Shown here one piece after another: positions 1-8,098 of a stretch of 56,293 bases of DNA; the stretch's first letter is position 1, and each line of letters starts with the position of its first letter. Under the pieces are notes generated by a model. That model was given only the letters and a program-made list of their open reading frames with translations, was not told where the DNA came from and did no database searches. The stretch covers positions 1-56,293 of the forward strand of contig NZ_RZIJ01000036.1 of the NCBI RefSeq assembly GCF_003989665.1. The letters are read 5' to 3'. The position numbers and the translations under genes were made by a program. The DNA is from Azospirillum doebereinerae (lineage in GTDB: Bacteria; Pseudomonadota; Alphaproteobacteria; Azospirillales; Azospirillaceae).

Positions 1-77
1 CGGACGCGCCAACTTCGATTTGCTGCGCCGTCGCGTCCTCCTCGCAGCCTGATCCACGCAAAGTGCGGGAGAACCAG
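1..77 (+). mobile_element. 3' end of an insertion sequence (left boundary)
   Basis: The first 77 bases are the exact reverse complement of the last 77 bases of the window. They hold the last codons of a transposase, its TGA stop, and a terminal inverted repeat ending ...GCGGGAGAACC. The ISL3 family is suggested by the C-terminal GRANFDLLRRRVL tail and by an IR of the form GGTTCTCCCGCA, but this is from memory of the family and is not tested. The body of the element lies outside the window. Confidence 0.75.
2..52 (+). CDS. Transposase, C-terminal fragment (partial at window edge)
   Basis: Seventeen codons, including the stop, enter from the left edge and read GRANFDLLRRRVLLAA. The same peptide is encoded on the opposite strand at the right edge. 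It looks like the conserved tail of a DDE transposase, probably ISL3-type. The gene is cut by the end of the sequence, so completeness cannot be judged. Confidence 0.6.
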   Translation, partial: GRANFDLLRRRVLLAA

Positions 78-207
78 ATCGATGGACACCGAGTTCATTC
101 GGCCTGAAGCTCGGCCTGCTCCGGGGGTCTGTAACCGATCCGGAGAAGGCGCACGGAAAATTTCCCCCACCGCCGTGGACGCCATCCAAAATTCAACGGC
201 ACCGGTA

Positions 208-1095
208 TCAGGCGTAGCGCATCGCATCGAGGTCGGCGATGAGCCCCGGACCTTGCGGATGCCAGCCGAGCCTTGCTTGCGTCCGGGCGCTTGAGGCCGG
301 CATGTCCATGCCGGCGAACATCGCCATCCACCCGAAATGTTCGGCCGCCTTGTCCTGCTGGACCGAGATGGCCTCGATCTTCAGGCCACGCGCCAGCGCT
401 TCCACGATCGCGCGCGTCTCGATCCCTTCTTCGCCGACCGCGTGGTAGCGCGCGCCGGGCTCATTCCTCTCGATCGCCAAGCGGTAGAGACGGGCAACGT
501 CACTCACATGGCCGGCGGCCCAGCGATTGCGCCCCTCGCCAATGTAGGATGCGACGCCCTTCTGCCGGAAGATCGCGATCAGCGGCGTGATCAGCCCCTG
601 CTTCTCCGTATTGTGAACCTGCGGCAGCCGCATCACCGAAACGTTGACGCCGGCCTCCAGCAGTTCGTTGCCGGCGCGCTCCGAGGCGATGCGTGGATTG
701 GGGTGGCTGTCGTCGAAGATGTCCTCACGGGCGGGCAGGCCATGGCCGGCGCCGCCCAAGCCGGTTCCCGACGTGATCAGCAACGGTCGATCCGACCCTT
801 TGAGCGCGTCGCCGAGCGCACCGATGACGCGGCGGTCCTTCTCGCAATTCTCGACGAAGCGCGAGAAGTCGTGATCGAACGCGGTGTGGATCACGGCGTC
901 GGCCTTTTCCGCGCCGCTTCGGACGCTCGCCGGATCCTCCAGCGTGCCACGGTGCGCCTCGGCTCCCGCAGCGGCCAGCGAGCGGGCGCCCTCCTCGGAC
1001 CGGGTCAGGCCGATCACCCGATGGCCGGCCTGCAGGAGTTCGGGAAGCACGGCCGAGCCGATGAAGCCGGTGGCGCCGGTGAGAAAAATGCGCAT
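208..1095 (-). CDS. SDR-family NAD(P)-dependent oxidoreductase/epimerase
   Basis: A 295-residue cytoplasmic protein of the extended/atypical SDR type. The N-terminus MRIFLTGATGFIG carries the Rossmann dinucleotide motif at residues 7-13, and DAVIHTAF follows near residue 70. No classical YxxxK is visible. The equivalent segment reads IASERAGNEL, as in the SDR subgroup often paired with HTH regulators. I chose the ATG at 1095 because MRIF is the natural family start; an in-frame ATG at 1113 would add MDEDIP. A GAGGAC stretch lies just upstream of 1095. The gene is divergent from the HTH regulator at 1209, a common pairing in which the regulator controls the oxidoreductase gene. The substrate is unknown. 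Confidence 0.88.
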   Translation of the reverse strand: MRIFLTGATGFIGSAVLPELLQAGHRVIGLTRSEEGARSLAAAGAEAHRGTLEDPASVRSGAEKADAVIHTAFDHDFSRFVENCEKDRRVIGALGDALKGSDRPLLITSGTGLGGAGHGLPAREDIFDDSHPNPRIASERAGNELLEAGVNVSVMRLPQVHNTEKQGLITPLIAIFRQKGVASYIGEGRNRWAAGHVSDVARLYRLAIERNEPGARYHAVGEEGIETRAIVEALARGLKIEAISVQQDKAAEHFGWMAMFAGMDMPASSARTQARLGWHPQGPGLIADLDAMRYA

Positions 1096-1148
1096 GGGAA
1101 TGTCCTCGTCCAAGTCCGATCCCCAGTCTGGCGCGCCGCACTATCCTG

Positions 1149-1177
1149 TTAAAGTAGTGATGTTTTCCTATTATAAT
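1149..1177 (+). promoter_or_regulatory. Candidate sigma70-type promoter for the HTH regulator in the divergent intergenic region
   Basis: TATAAT at 1172-1177 is preceded, after a 17-bp spacer, by TTAAAG at 1149-1154. The regulator ATG follows 32 bp after the -10. The -10 lies in the palindrome ATTATAAT (1170-1177), so it could also serve the divergent SDR gene. ATCCTG (1143-1148) and CAGGAT (1184-1189) form an outer inverted repeat flanking the promoter, a possible operator. The short AT-rich patch stands out from its GC-rich surroundings. Confidence 0.5.
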
Positions 1178-1208
1178 GATCACCAGGATCGCCCATACGT
1201 AGGAACCC

Positions 1209-2075
1209 ATGCAAACCGACCACGCCAACACGCTCGCCGCCTTCCTGCGGGACCGCCGGACGCGGCTCGATCCGGCGGCTTTCGGCTTCTCGGGCCGCCG
1301 GCGCACCCCGGGACTGCGTCGGGAGGAGGTGGCGCAACGGGCCAACATCAGCCCAGCTTGGTACACTTGGCTGGAGCAGGGGCGCGGCGGCGCGCCATCC
1401 GCCGACGTGCTGAACCGGCTTGCCGGCAGCCTCATGCTCACCGATCTCGAGCGCGAGCATCTGTTCATCCTCGCGCTCGGGCGGCCGCCGGAGATGCGCT
1501 ACAAGCCTGCCCAGGGTGTCAGTCCGCGGCTGCAACGGCTGCTGGACGCGTTCGACGCCTGTCCCGCCTTCATCAAGACCGCGACCTGGGACGTGGTGGC
1601 CTGGAATCGCGCCGCGGCGATCGTTCTGACCGATTACGGCAAACTCCCGCCCGATCAGCGGAACATTCTGCGCCTTGTCTTCTGCAACCCGGCGATCCGC
1701 GCCAAGCAGAAGAACTGGGAAGGCATGGCGCGCTTCCTGGTCGGCGCCTTCCGTGTCGATGCCGCGCGCGCCGGCGCCGTCAAGGAGATCGCCGACCTCG
1801 TCGATGAACTGTGCGAGGCAAGTCCGGATTTCGCCGCCTTCTGGAGGGAGAACGATGTGTATGGGCCGGGCGAAGGGGTCAAGCACCTCCAACATCCGTT
1901 GCTCGGGACCTTCGAGATGGAATATTCGGCCTTCGCGGTCGATGGCCGCCCGGACCTCGGTCTGCTTGTCTACAACCCGCTGGACGGGCGGGTCAAAGAC
2001 CGCATCCGGAGCTTGATCGCTCAAGACTGCCTGGCCGAGCCGGCGAACGGTCAGGCAGTGTCGGAAAAGTTGTAA
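1209..2075 (+). CDS. HTH transcriptional regulator with MmyB-like ligand-binding domain
   Basis: A 288-residue DNA-binding regulator. The N-terminal 75 residues form an XRE-type helix-turn-helix with the family hallmarks RRTPGLRREEVAQRANIS and WYTWLEQGR. Residues from about 100 to 265 match the MmyB-like ligand-binding domain: TWDVVAWNRAA, then FCNPAIR, then HLQHPLLGTFEME. The length is normal for the family. It is transcribed away from the SDR gene and probably represses or activates it together with itself. The last few residues (EPANGQAVSEKL) run into the region where the IS3 remnant begins, so the extreme C-terminus could have been altered by that insertion. Confidence 0.9.
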   Translation: MQTDHANTLAAFLRDRRTRLDPAAFGFSGRRRTPGLRREEVAQRANISPAWYTWLEQGRGGAPSADVLNRLAGSLMLTDLEREHLFILALGRPPEMRYKPAQGVSPRLQRLLDAFDACPAFIKTATWDVVAWNRAAAIVLTDYGKLPPDQRNILRLVFCNPAIRAKQKNWEGMARFLVGAFRVDAARAGAVKEIADLVDELCEASPDFAAFWRENDVYGPGEGVKHLQHPLLGTFEMEYSAFAVDGRPDLGLLVYNPLDGRVKDRIRSLIAQDCLAEPANGQAVSEKL

Positions 2076-2138
2076 GCGGGTCCCCATCTGGCGGACCGTT
2101 GGCCAAGCTTGGTTCACCCCTCAGGAAGGACGAACCCG

Positions 2139-2262
2139 ATGCCAGGAAAACGGAAGCGACATTCGGCGAATTTCAAGGCGAAGGTTGCGTTGGAAGCGAT
2201 CCGAGGCGAGCTGACGATGTCGCAACCTCTCGCCAAGCCCGGCCTGGAGCAACGGCACCTGC
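2139..2262 (+). pseudogene. IS3-family transposase OrfA, 5' remnant
   Basis: The ATG at 2139 has an AGGAAGGA ribosome site 8 bp upstream. It opens an OrfA-type N-terminus (MPGKRKRHSANFKAKVALEA, then IRGELTMSQ). Homology stops after about 30 codons and the frame then runs into a LysR-regulator fragment. The sequence just upstream (GGGTCCCCATCTGGCGGACC at about 2088, then AAGCTTGGTTC) resembles the stretch at 56133-56174 and is probably the left terminal repeat of the element. The OrfA helix-turn-helix and OrfB are gone, so it cannot transpose. Confidence 0.75.
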
Positions 2263-2563
2263 GCTCCCCTGGTTCGTCCGTCGCGCCTGTTCCAAGCGCT
2301 GGAGCGGCAGTCCCTGCGGCGGGAGGTCGCCGTTTCGGTGACGCATTTCCTGGCCATCCCGGAACTGATCGCGGTGACGGATTGCTGCACGACGCCGCCG
2401 TGCCTGATCTGCCGCCACCCGACCAGCAAACTTAGACTGAAAATCGCGCCCCGCCGATCTCGGCCGGTTCCCGGTGCGGATGGCGTGGCATGTCCGTTAT
2501 CGCCACAATCCGGCCCATCGCCGACTGCGCTCCCTGATCAGCGAGGTGGCGCGGGAGGTGTCC
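2263..2563 (+). pseudogene. LysR-family regulator, C-terminal remnant with frameshift
   Basis: Frame +1 from about 2263 to 2450 reads APLVRPSRLFQALERQ, then VAVSVTHFLAIPELIAVTD and LRLKIAPR. After a net +1 shift near 2450 the sequence continues as DLGRFPVRMAWHVRYRHNP and LRSLISEVAREV. Together these match the last third of a LysR-type regulator: effector-domain strand and helix, then the RFPVRMAWH...PAH..LR tail. The DNA-binding N-terminus is missing and an IS3 OrfA start has been joined in its place. Its last 26 bp overlap the 3' end of the convergent histidine phosphatase gene. Confidence 0.7.
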
Positions 2564-3095
2564 ATGGAACACGGTGCCCCTCGCCTTCCCGCGTCAGGGT
2601 GACCGGCGACGCGTTGGGCGGCCACAGCAGCGCGGACTCGACGCCCATCCACCGGCAGAGCACCGGCCACGTTCCGGCGTGCGCGACGATCAGCGAGGCG
2701 CCGCCATCCCCGGACGCCGGCAACCCGTCGAGCGCCGTCGTGACGCGGGCGCGGAAAGCAGTCAGGCTTTCACCGTTCGGCACCTCTTCCCGCAGCAGAT
2801 CCGCCGGGATGGCGCCGCCTTCGAGATCGCCCCAGCGCCGCTCCTCCAACCCGGTCACGGGAACGACCGGAACGGCCAGCGCCTCGGCCAGGATGCCCGC
2901 CGTCTCCAGCGCCCGGCGCTGCGGGCTGCTGTAGATCGTCGAAACCGACCGACCCTCGGCGACCAGGGTCGCGGCGGCCTCCCGGGCCTGTGCCCGGCCC
3001 CGGTCGGTCAGCGACACGTCCCGCGACCCGGCGAGCCAGCCGCCGAGGTTGCTCTCCGTCTCGCCATGGCGGCAGAAGATCACCACGCTCAGCAT
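2538..3095 (-). CDS. Histidine phosphatase family protein (phosphoglycerate-mutase-like)
   Basis: A 185-residue cytosolic phosphohydrolase. It has the RHG motif (R9-H10-G11-E12, where H10 is the phospho-acceptor), SSPQRRALETA near residues 56-66, the acid region ERRWGDLEGG, and the second histidine in IVAHAGTWPVL (H139). This is the acid-phosphatase/cobC/PGM-like branch; the substrate is not readable from sequence. Its ATG overlaps the stop of the HAD gene in ATGCTGA, so translation is probably coupled. It is the last gene of the importer operon. The final dozen residues (HRVPWTPPAPPR) are read antisense to the LysR remnant, so the natural C-terminus may have been replaced at a recombination junction. 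Confidence 0.88.
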   Translation of the reverse strand: MLSVVIFCRHGETESNLGGWLAGSRDVSLTDRGRAQAREAAATLVAEGRSVSTIYSSPQRRALETAGILAEALAVPVVPVTGLEERRWGDLEGGAIPADLLREEVPNGESLTAFRARVTTALDGLPASGDGGASLIVAHAGTWPVLCRWMGVESALLWPPNASPVTLTREGEGHRVPWTPPAPPR

Positions 3096-3772
3096 GACAG
3101 CCGCCCTGGCAGGTCAGCGAAGCCGGCAAGGATGCCGTCGTGCGGAAGGCCATCGAGCGGCACGCGGGCGTAGCCGTAGGGCACCAGCAGGACCCGCGCC
3201 ACCCCGGCCGCGCGGGCGGCGGCCACATCGTGCTCGTTGTCGCCGACGAAGACCGTCTCGCCGGGATCGACCTCCAGCCGCTCCAGCAGGCCCAGCACCG
3301 GTTCCGGCGAGGGCTTGCGGGTCGGGTAGCTGTCGCCGCCGACCACGGCGGCGAAGCGGCCGGCGATGCCCAGGTCATCGAGCAGCCGCAGCGTCGCCCC
3401 CATCGGCTTGTTGGTGCAGACGCCGAGCCGCAGCCCGGCCTCCGCCAGCCCGCCCAGCGTCTCGGCGACGCCGGGGTAGAGCGCGCTGTGGGCGCTGGGG
3501 TCGGCCTCGTAGATCGCCAGGAAGCGCTGGAGGCAGCGGGCGGCCTCGTCGGCGGCCGGAATCCCGCCGGTGGCGGCCAGCACGCGCTCCACCAGCTTGG
3601 GCGCGCCGTCGCCGATGAAGGAACGCACCGCCGGCAGATCGACCGGCGGCCGCCCCAGTTCGGCGAGCAGGGCGTTGGAGGCGTGCATCAGGTCGGCGGC
3701 GCTGTCCACCAGCGTGCCGTCGAGGTCGAAGGCGACGGCGCGGATGGGACGGCGGTTCACGGAGTCGGTCAC
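3089..3772 (-). CDS. gph: HAD-IA hydrolase, phosphoglycolate phosphatase-like
   Basis: A 227-residue cytosolic phosphatase. HAD motif I is FDLDGTLVDS (nucleophile D16, acid D18), motif II is CTNKP, motif III is the lysine in YPTRKPSPEP, and motif IV is VGDNEHD. The cap between motifs I and II contains SFIGDGAPKLVERVL, typical of Gph, which hydrolyses 2-phosphoglycolate. It sits 12 bp after the importer ATPase gene and overlaps the histidine phosphatase gene, so it belongs to the sigma54-driven transport operon. That context suggests it dephosphorylates the imported compound or its product. Exact specificity within the Gph/PGM-beta-type family is inferred, not shown. Confidence 0.88.
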   Translation of the reverse strand: MTDSVNRRPIRAVAFDLDGTLVDSAADLMHASNALLAELGRPPVDLPAVRSFIGDGAPKLVERVLAATGGIPAADEAARCLQRFLAIYEADPSAHSALYPGVAETLGGLAEAGLRLGVCTNKPMGATLRLLDDLGIAGRFAAVVGGDSYPTRKPSPEPVLGLLERLEVDPGETVFVGDNEHDVAAARAAGVARVLLVPYGYARVPLDGLPHDGILAGFADLPGRLSC

Positions 3773-3784
3773 GGTGACGGCACC

Positions 3785-4903
3785 TTAAGGACGGAGGAGA
3801 CGGGCCTTGTCGGCCGCGAGGTCGAGGACGATCGGGGCATCGGGCGCGAGCAGAGCATCGCCCGCCTGATGCGGCGCGTCCACCTGCACCAATTGCCCGC
3901 CGACGTCCACCGCGTAGCGGATGGAGGCGCCGAGGAACTCCCGGTGGCGGATGGTCCCCGTGAGCCGGGCGTGGCCGGGGGCCGGCGGTCCGCCGTCCGG
4001 ACGGATGATCAGGTTCTGCGGGCGGAACATCAGCTTGCCGGCGGCATCCGCCCCGGCGGACGGCGGCAGCGCCACCGGCGTGACCCCGCTGCCGACGAAG
4101 ACACGTCTTCCGGCCCCATCATCCCGCACCGCGCCGTCCAGCACGTTGGCGGTGCCGAGGAAGCCGGCGACGAACAGGTTGGCCGGGTGGTCGTAGAGAT
4201 CCTGCGGGGTGCCGACCTGCTGCACCTTCCCGTCCTCCATCACCGCGATGCGGTCGCAGATGGTGTTGGCCTCCTCCTGGTCGTGGGTGACGAAGATGGT
4301 GGTCAGGCCGAGCTTGCGCTGGAGACTCAGCAACTCCTGGCGCATCTGCACGCGCAGCTTGGCGTCGAGGTTCGACAGCGGCTCGTCGAGCAGCAGCACC
4401 TTCGGCTCGATGACGATGGTGCGGGCCAGCGCGACGCGCTGCTGCTGCCCGCCCGAGAGCTGCGACGGCCGGCGGTCGGCCAGATGCCTCAGCCCGACGA
4501 GGTCGAGCGCGGCGTCCACCCGCCGCTCGATCTCGGCGCGGGGAACGCGGCGCTCCTCCAGCCCGAAGGCGACGTTGCGGCGCACGGTCATGTGCGGCCA
4601 CAGGGCGTAGCTCTGGAACACCATGCCGACGTCGCGCCGGTGCGGCGGCAGGACGGAGATGTCGCGGCCGCCGATGCGGACCTCGCCGCGCTGGGCGGTG
4701 TTGAAGCCGGCGATCAGCCGCAGCAGCGTGGTCTTGCCGCAGCCGGACGGGCCGAGGAAGGCGAAGAACTCGCCCGGCTTGATGGCAAGGTTCACGTCCT
4801 TCAGGACATGGTTGCTGCCGTAGGACAGGTTGACGCCCTCGATGTCGACGCCGACGCTCTGGATCTGGGCGGCGAGCGCGGCCGGGGAAAACTGGTGGTT
4901 CAT
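3785..4903 (-). CDS. ABC transporter ATP-binding protein (Fbp/Afu type)
   Basis: A 372-residue ATPase that energises import through the adjacent permease. It has Walker A GPSGCGKT (residues 51-58), Q-loop VFQSYALWPHM, signature LSGGQQQR (149-156), Walker B VLLLDEP and H-loop THDQEE (H207). A C-terminal TOBE-like domain follows (MFRPQNLIIRPDG, then GTIRHREFLGASIRY). The real start is the ATG at 4903, 14 bp after the permease stop; a longer reading frame runs through upstream genes but is a shadow. The family includes ferric-iron FbpC/AfuC and the hexose-phosphate importer AfuC. Context here points to a phosphorylated organic substrate. Confidence 0.93.
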   Translation of the reverse strand: MNHQFSPAALAAQIQSVGVDIEGVNLSYGSNHVLKDVNLAIKPGEFFAFLGPSGCGKTTLLRLIAGFNTAQRGEVRIGGRDISVLPPHRRDVGMVFQSYALWPHMTVRRNVAFGLEERRVPRAEIERRVDAALDLVGLRHLADRRPSQLSGGQQQRVALARTIVIEPKVLLLDEPLSNLDAKLRVQMRQELLSLQRKLGLTTIFVTHDQEEANTICDRIAVMEDGKVQQVGTPQDLYDHPANLFVAGFLGTANVLDGAVRDDGAGRRVFVGSGVTPVALPPSAGADAAGKLMFRPQNLIIRPDGGPPAPGHARLTGTIRHREFLGASIRYAVDVGGQLVQVDAPHQAGDALLAPDAPIVLDLAADKARLLRP

Positions 4904-4917
4904 GACGATGGTTTCCC

Positions 4918-6630
4918 TCAATGATCCTGGCCGCGTTCGCGGCGGCCGCGCTCGATGACGACGTGCGACAGGTAGGTGCCCAGCCCGACGATGACGACGG
5001 CGAAGACGCCCAGCGCCGCGCCCGGACCGCGCCCGGCCGCCGACTGCATGTAGACGTAGAGGCCGTAGGCCAGCGGCGCGTCGCTCTGCGAATGCACCAG
5101 CATGATGGTCGCCGACAGTTCCACCGCCGCGGTGGCGAAGCTGGTGACGAAGCCGGCCAGGATGCCGCCCGACATCAGCGGCACGACGATGCGCCCGACC
5201 GTCCGCAGCTTGGTGGCGCCCAGATTCTCGGCCGCCTCCTCCAGCGAGGAGCTGACCTGCTGCAAGGCGGCGGTGCAGGCGCGCAACGCGTAGGGCAGCC
5301 GGCGGATCGCCAGCGCGAAGACCAGGATCAGCCAGAAGTTCGACAAGGGCTGCCCGGTGAAGGGCATCGGCACGCCGTAGAAGCTGCGCAGGTAGCCGAT
5401 GCCCAGCACGACGCCCGGCACCGCCAGCGCCGCCATCGCGATGTAGTCCAGCCATTGCCGGCCCGGCAGCTTGGTGCGCAGCACCAGATAGGCGATGGCC
5501 GTGCCGATCACCACGTCGAGCAGCGCCGCCAGCGAGGCGTAGAGCAGCGTGTTGGTGATGTACTGCCCGCTCTCGGTGAAGACGGTCTGGTAGTGCTTCA
5601 GCGTGAAGGCGTCGGGAACCGGGCTGAACGACCAGATGGTGGCGAAGGACAGCAGCCCCAGCCCGACATGCGGCGCCAGCACCAGCACCAGGATCAGCAG
5701 CACCACCGCGTAGGCCGCCACCAGCTCCAGCGGCTTCAAGCGCCGCTTGGCCAGACCGCCGCCGCCGCGCTGCACGGTGGCGTAGTCCTTGCCGCGCATC
5801 GCCAGCGCCGACACCCACAGCGCCAGCAGCGAGCAGGCGATCAGCACGACGGAGATGACGTAGCCCATCGGGTCGGCGATGCCGATCGAGGAGATGCGCA
5901 GGTAGGCCTGCGGCGCCAGCATGTCGTTGACGTTGAGCAGCAGCGGCGTGCCGAGGTCGTCGAACACCTTGATGAAGACCAGCGAGGCGCCGGCGACGTA
6001 GCCCGGCATCGCCAGCGGGAAGACGATGCGGCGGAACAGGCGGAAGCCGTGACAACCGAGATTCTGCGCCGATTCCTCCATCGCCCGGTCGATGTTCTTC
6101 AAGCTGGCCGACAGGTTGATGAGGATGAAGGGGAAGTAGTGGATGCTCTGGACGAAGATGACGCCGTTCAGCCCCTCCATGAAGGGGATCGAAACGCCGA
6201 AATGATCCCGCAGCAGCAGATTGACCGAGCCGTTGCGCCCGAACAGCAGCTGCATCGCCACCGCGCCGATGAAGGGCGGCATGATCAGCGGGATGATGCC
6301 CAGGCTCTGGATCAGCACCGCGCCGCGGAACTCGAAGCGCATGGTCAGGTAGGCGAGCGGCAGGGCCAGCAGGCTCGCCACCACCACCGACATCGCCGAG
6401 ACGTAGAAGGAATTGGCGAAGGACCGCATGAACAGGTCGTTGCGGAAGAAGTCGGCGAAGTTCACCAGGGTGAAGGCTCCGGTCGTCTTGTCCTGGAAGG
6501 CGACGAAGATGACCTGGACCACCGGAACGACCAGGAACAGCAGCAGGAAGGCGGCGATCAGCAGCGCGGCCAGCGCCGGCCCCGGCCGCACGCGCGCGAT
6601 GCGGTCGCGCGTGAGCGCAAGTGACGTCAT
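4918..6630 (-). CDS. ABC transporter permease, two fused MetI-like domains (Fbp/Afu type)
   Basis: A 570-residue inner-membrane protein made of two homologous permease halves of about 270 residues, with around 12 predicted hydrophobic helices. Each half carries the coupling loop that contacts the ATPase: EESAQNLGCHGFRLFRRIVF in the first and EEAAENLGATKLRTVGRIV in the second. The fused arrangement is standard for FbpB/AfuB. The start MTSLALTRDRIARVRPG precedes the first helix. It lies between the binding-protein and ATPase genes. A strong hairpin in the preceding gap (6651-6682) probably lowers its expression relative to the binding protein. Confidence 0.93.
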   Translation of the reverse strand: MTSLALTRDRIARVRPGPALAALLIAAFLLLFLVVPVVQVIFVAFQDKTTGAFTLVNFADFFRNDLFMRSFANSFYVSAMSVVVASLLALPLAYLTMRFEFRGAVLIQSLGIIPLIMPPFIGAVAMQLLFGRNGSVNLLLRDHFGVSIPFMEGLNGVIFVQSIHYFPFILINLSASLKNIDRAMEESAQNLGCHGFRLFRRIVFPLAMPGYVAGASLVFIKVFDDLGTPLLLNVNDMLAPQAYLRISSIGIADPMGYVISVVLIACSLLALWVSALAMRGKDYATVQRGGGGLAKRRLKPLELVAAYAVVLLILVLVLAPHVGLGLLSFATIWSFSPVPDAFTLKHYQTVFTESGQYITNTLLYASLAALLDVVIGTAIAYLVLRTKLPGRQWLDYIAMAALAVPGVVLGIGYLRSFYGVPMPFTGQPLSNFWLILVFALAIRRLPYALRACTAALQQVSSSLEEAAENLGATKLRTVGRIVVPLMSGGILAGFVTSFATAAVELSATIMLVHSQSDAPLAYGLYVYMQSAAGRGPGAALGVFAVVIVGLGTYLSHVVIERGRRERGQDH

Positions 6631-6650
6631 GGAAAGGCCCGTGAGCTGGG

Positions 6651-6682
6651 GGAGAAAAGAGGGGACGCCCGAAGGCGCCCCC
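6651..6682 (-). terminator. Intercistronic hairpin with T tract (attenuator-type terminator)
   Basis: On the minus-strand RNA, GGGGCGCC and GGCGTCCCC pair around a UUCG tetraloop, with one G-U wobble giving about 9 bp of stem. TCTTTTCTCC follows immediately. It sits between the binding-protein stop and the permease start, where such elements typically let the binding protein be made in excess over the membrane parts. Confidence 0.7.
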
Positions 6683-6702
6683 CGAGGCTTGACGCACCAG
6701 CG

Positions 6703-8058
6703 TCAGCGCACCAGAGCCGCCGCCTCGTCGGCCTTCCTGCGGGCGGCGGCGTAGTTTTCCTTGGCGAAGGCGGCCCATTTCTGCTCGACCTGCGCCTGAC
6801 GCTCCGGAACGGCGTCGGTGGCCGACTTGCGCTCCACCGTGAAGGCGCCGGCCAGCTGCGGATCGGCGGCCTGCTCCGCCGTGACCGGCATGGCGGCGAC
6901 GAGGTCGCGCGCCTCGCCCAGCAGGGCCTTGGCCTTGTCGTTCGGCTTCTTGGCGAGCGCCGCGTCGGCCTTGTGGATGGCCTGGGTCGCCGCCTTCAAA
7001 TCGTCGAGCTGGAAGGTGACGAGCTGGTCGAACAGCGCGTCCACCACGTTGTAGCGGGCCTGCGACAGGTTCACGTCGAAGCTCACCTGGGCGCCCAGCG
7101 AGGTGTCCTTGAACGGGTTGGGGTAGCCGGCGGGCGCCTTCTCGTAGGTGACCGGGTTGACCGGCAGGCGGCGGATCGCCGGCTCCAGCAGGACCTCCTG
7201 CCCCTTGGGCGACAGCAGGAAGTCGACGAAGCCCTCGGCGGCGGCCTTGTTGGGGGCGTTCTTCACGACGGCGACGTTGGCCGGCACGATGGTGGTGATG
7301 GTGGGGTAGGCGAACTCCACCGGGAAGCCCGACGCCTGCGACGACAGCGCGAAGAAGTCGATGACGATTCCGATGCCGAAGGCGCCCGAATTCACCCCGT
7401 CCGGCACGCCGAAGCTGCGTTCGGTGATGGTGCGGTAGTTGCCGGCCAACTCCTTGTTGGTGCGCCAGCCCTTCTCCCAGCCCTCGCCCTGGAGGATCGT
7501 CTCGATGGTGAGATGCGTCGTGCCGGAGCGCGACGGGGCGGAGATCGCGACGTGGTCGTAATAGACCGGCTTGGCGAGATCGGCCCATTCCTTGGGAATC
7601 GGCAGGTTGTTGGCCTTCATGTAGCGGGTGTTCCACATGATGCCGTAGCCCGAGGCGGCGAAGCCGGCGTAGAAGCCGCCCGGATCGTTGACCGGATAGG
7701 CGCCGACGATGTCCGGGATGCCCTTGACCTGCGGCTTGTAGGGCTGAAGAAGCCCGGCGCCCTTCAGCACCTCGAAGGCGTCGGGGGCCGAGGCCCAGAA
7801 CAGGTCGGTGCCGTTGTTCGACGCGGTTTCCTGGAGATACTTCACGCCCGCGTTGGTGTTGCGGTTCAGGATCTCGACCGTGACCTTGGGGTTGGCCTTC
7901 TGGAAGGCCTGCTGGAAGGCGGTCGTCATGTCCTTGGGAAAGGAGGTGACGATGACCAGCTTGCCGCTGGGGTCCTCCGCGAAGGCGGCGGTGCCGGACA
8001 GCAGCAGGACGGCCAGGGCGGCGGCGGCGTTGCGCAGGGTGCGCGTGGTGCGAAGCAT
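6703..8058 (-). CDS. ABC transporter periplasmic substrate-binding protein, PgtC/AfuA-like
   Basis: A 451-residue exported binding protein with a Sec signal peptide (TRTLRNAAAALAVLLLSGTA, then AFA|E). The mature protein starts VIVTSFPKDMTTAFQQAF, a type II periplasmic fold. Shared blocks with the PgtC-like sensor at 12044 include FWASAPDAFEVLK, APSRSGT.HL..ET, RSFGV, FVDFLLSPKGQ and APAGYPNP, so the two are paralogues. Annotation pipelines would call it iron(III)-binding, but no ferric-ligand tyrosine pair stands out. AfuA and PgtC relatives bind or sense phosphorylated sugars or phosphoglycerate. It is the first gene after a perfect sigma54 promoter, with a good GGGAGGA ribosome site. Confidence 0.9.
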   Translation of the reverse strand: MLRTTRTLRNAAAALAVLLLSGTAAFAEDPSGKLVIVTSFPKDMTTAFQQAFQKANPKVTVEILNRNTNAGVKYLQETASNNGTDLFWASAPDAFEVLKGAGLLQPYKPQVKGIPDIVGAYPVNDPGGFYAGFAASGYGIMWNTRYMKANNLPIPKEWADLAKPVYYDHVAISAPSRSGTTHLTIETILQGEGWEKGWRTNKELAGNYRTITERSFGVPDGVNSGAFGIGIVIDFFALSSQASGFPVEFAYPTITTIVPANVAVVKNAPNKAAAEGFVDFLLSPKGQEVLLEPAIRRLPVNPVTYEKAPAGYPNPFKDTSLGAQVSFDVNLSQARYNVVDALFDQLVTFQLDDLKAATQAIHKADAALAKKPNDKAKALLGEARDLVAAMPVTAEQAADPQLAGAFTVERKSATDAVPERQAQVEQKWAAFAKENYAAARRKADEAAALVR

Positions 8059-8098
8059 CGGTGTTGTCCTCCCCTCGATGTCTTATGCTCGCCCATTC

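Noticed and set aside
95..331. Small frames in the first 330 bases
   Set aside because: They overlap the SDR gene end and the IS boundary and show no family features.
3140..6624. Plus-strand frames of 594 and 567 codons over the ABC transporter genes
   Set aside because: Antisense to a well-recognised ATPase and permease, with no motifs or ribosome sites.
3785..7636. A single 1,283-codon minus-strand gene covering ATPase, permease and part of the binding protein
   Set aside because: Only the last 372 codons are a real protein; the rest is an out-of-frame read of the permease and binding-protein genes.
3785..8058. Confident annotation as a ferric iron transporter
   Set aside because: Family resemblance alone would give that label, but the paralogy to the PgtC-like sensor and the co-transcribed phosphatases point to a phosphorylated organic substrate. 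Iron is kept only as the alternative.
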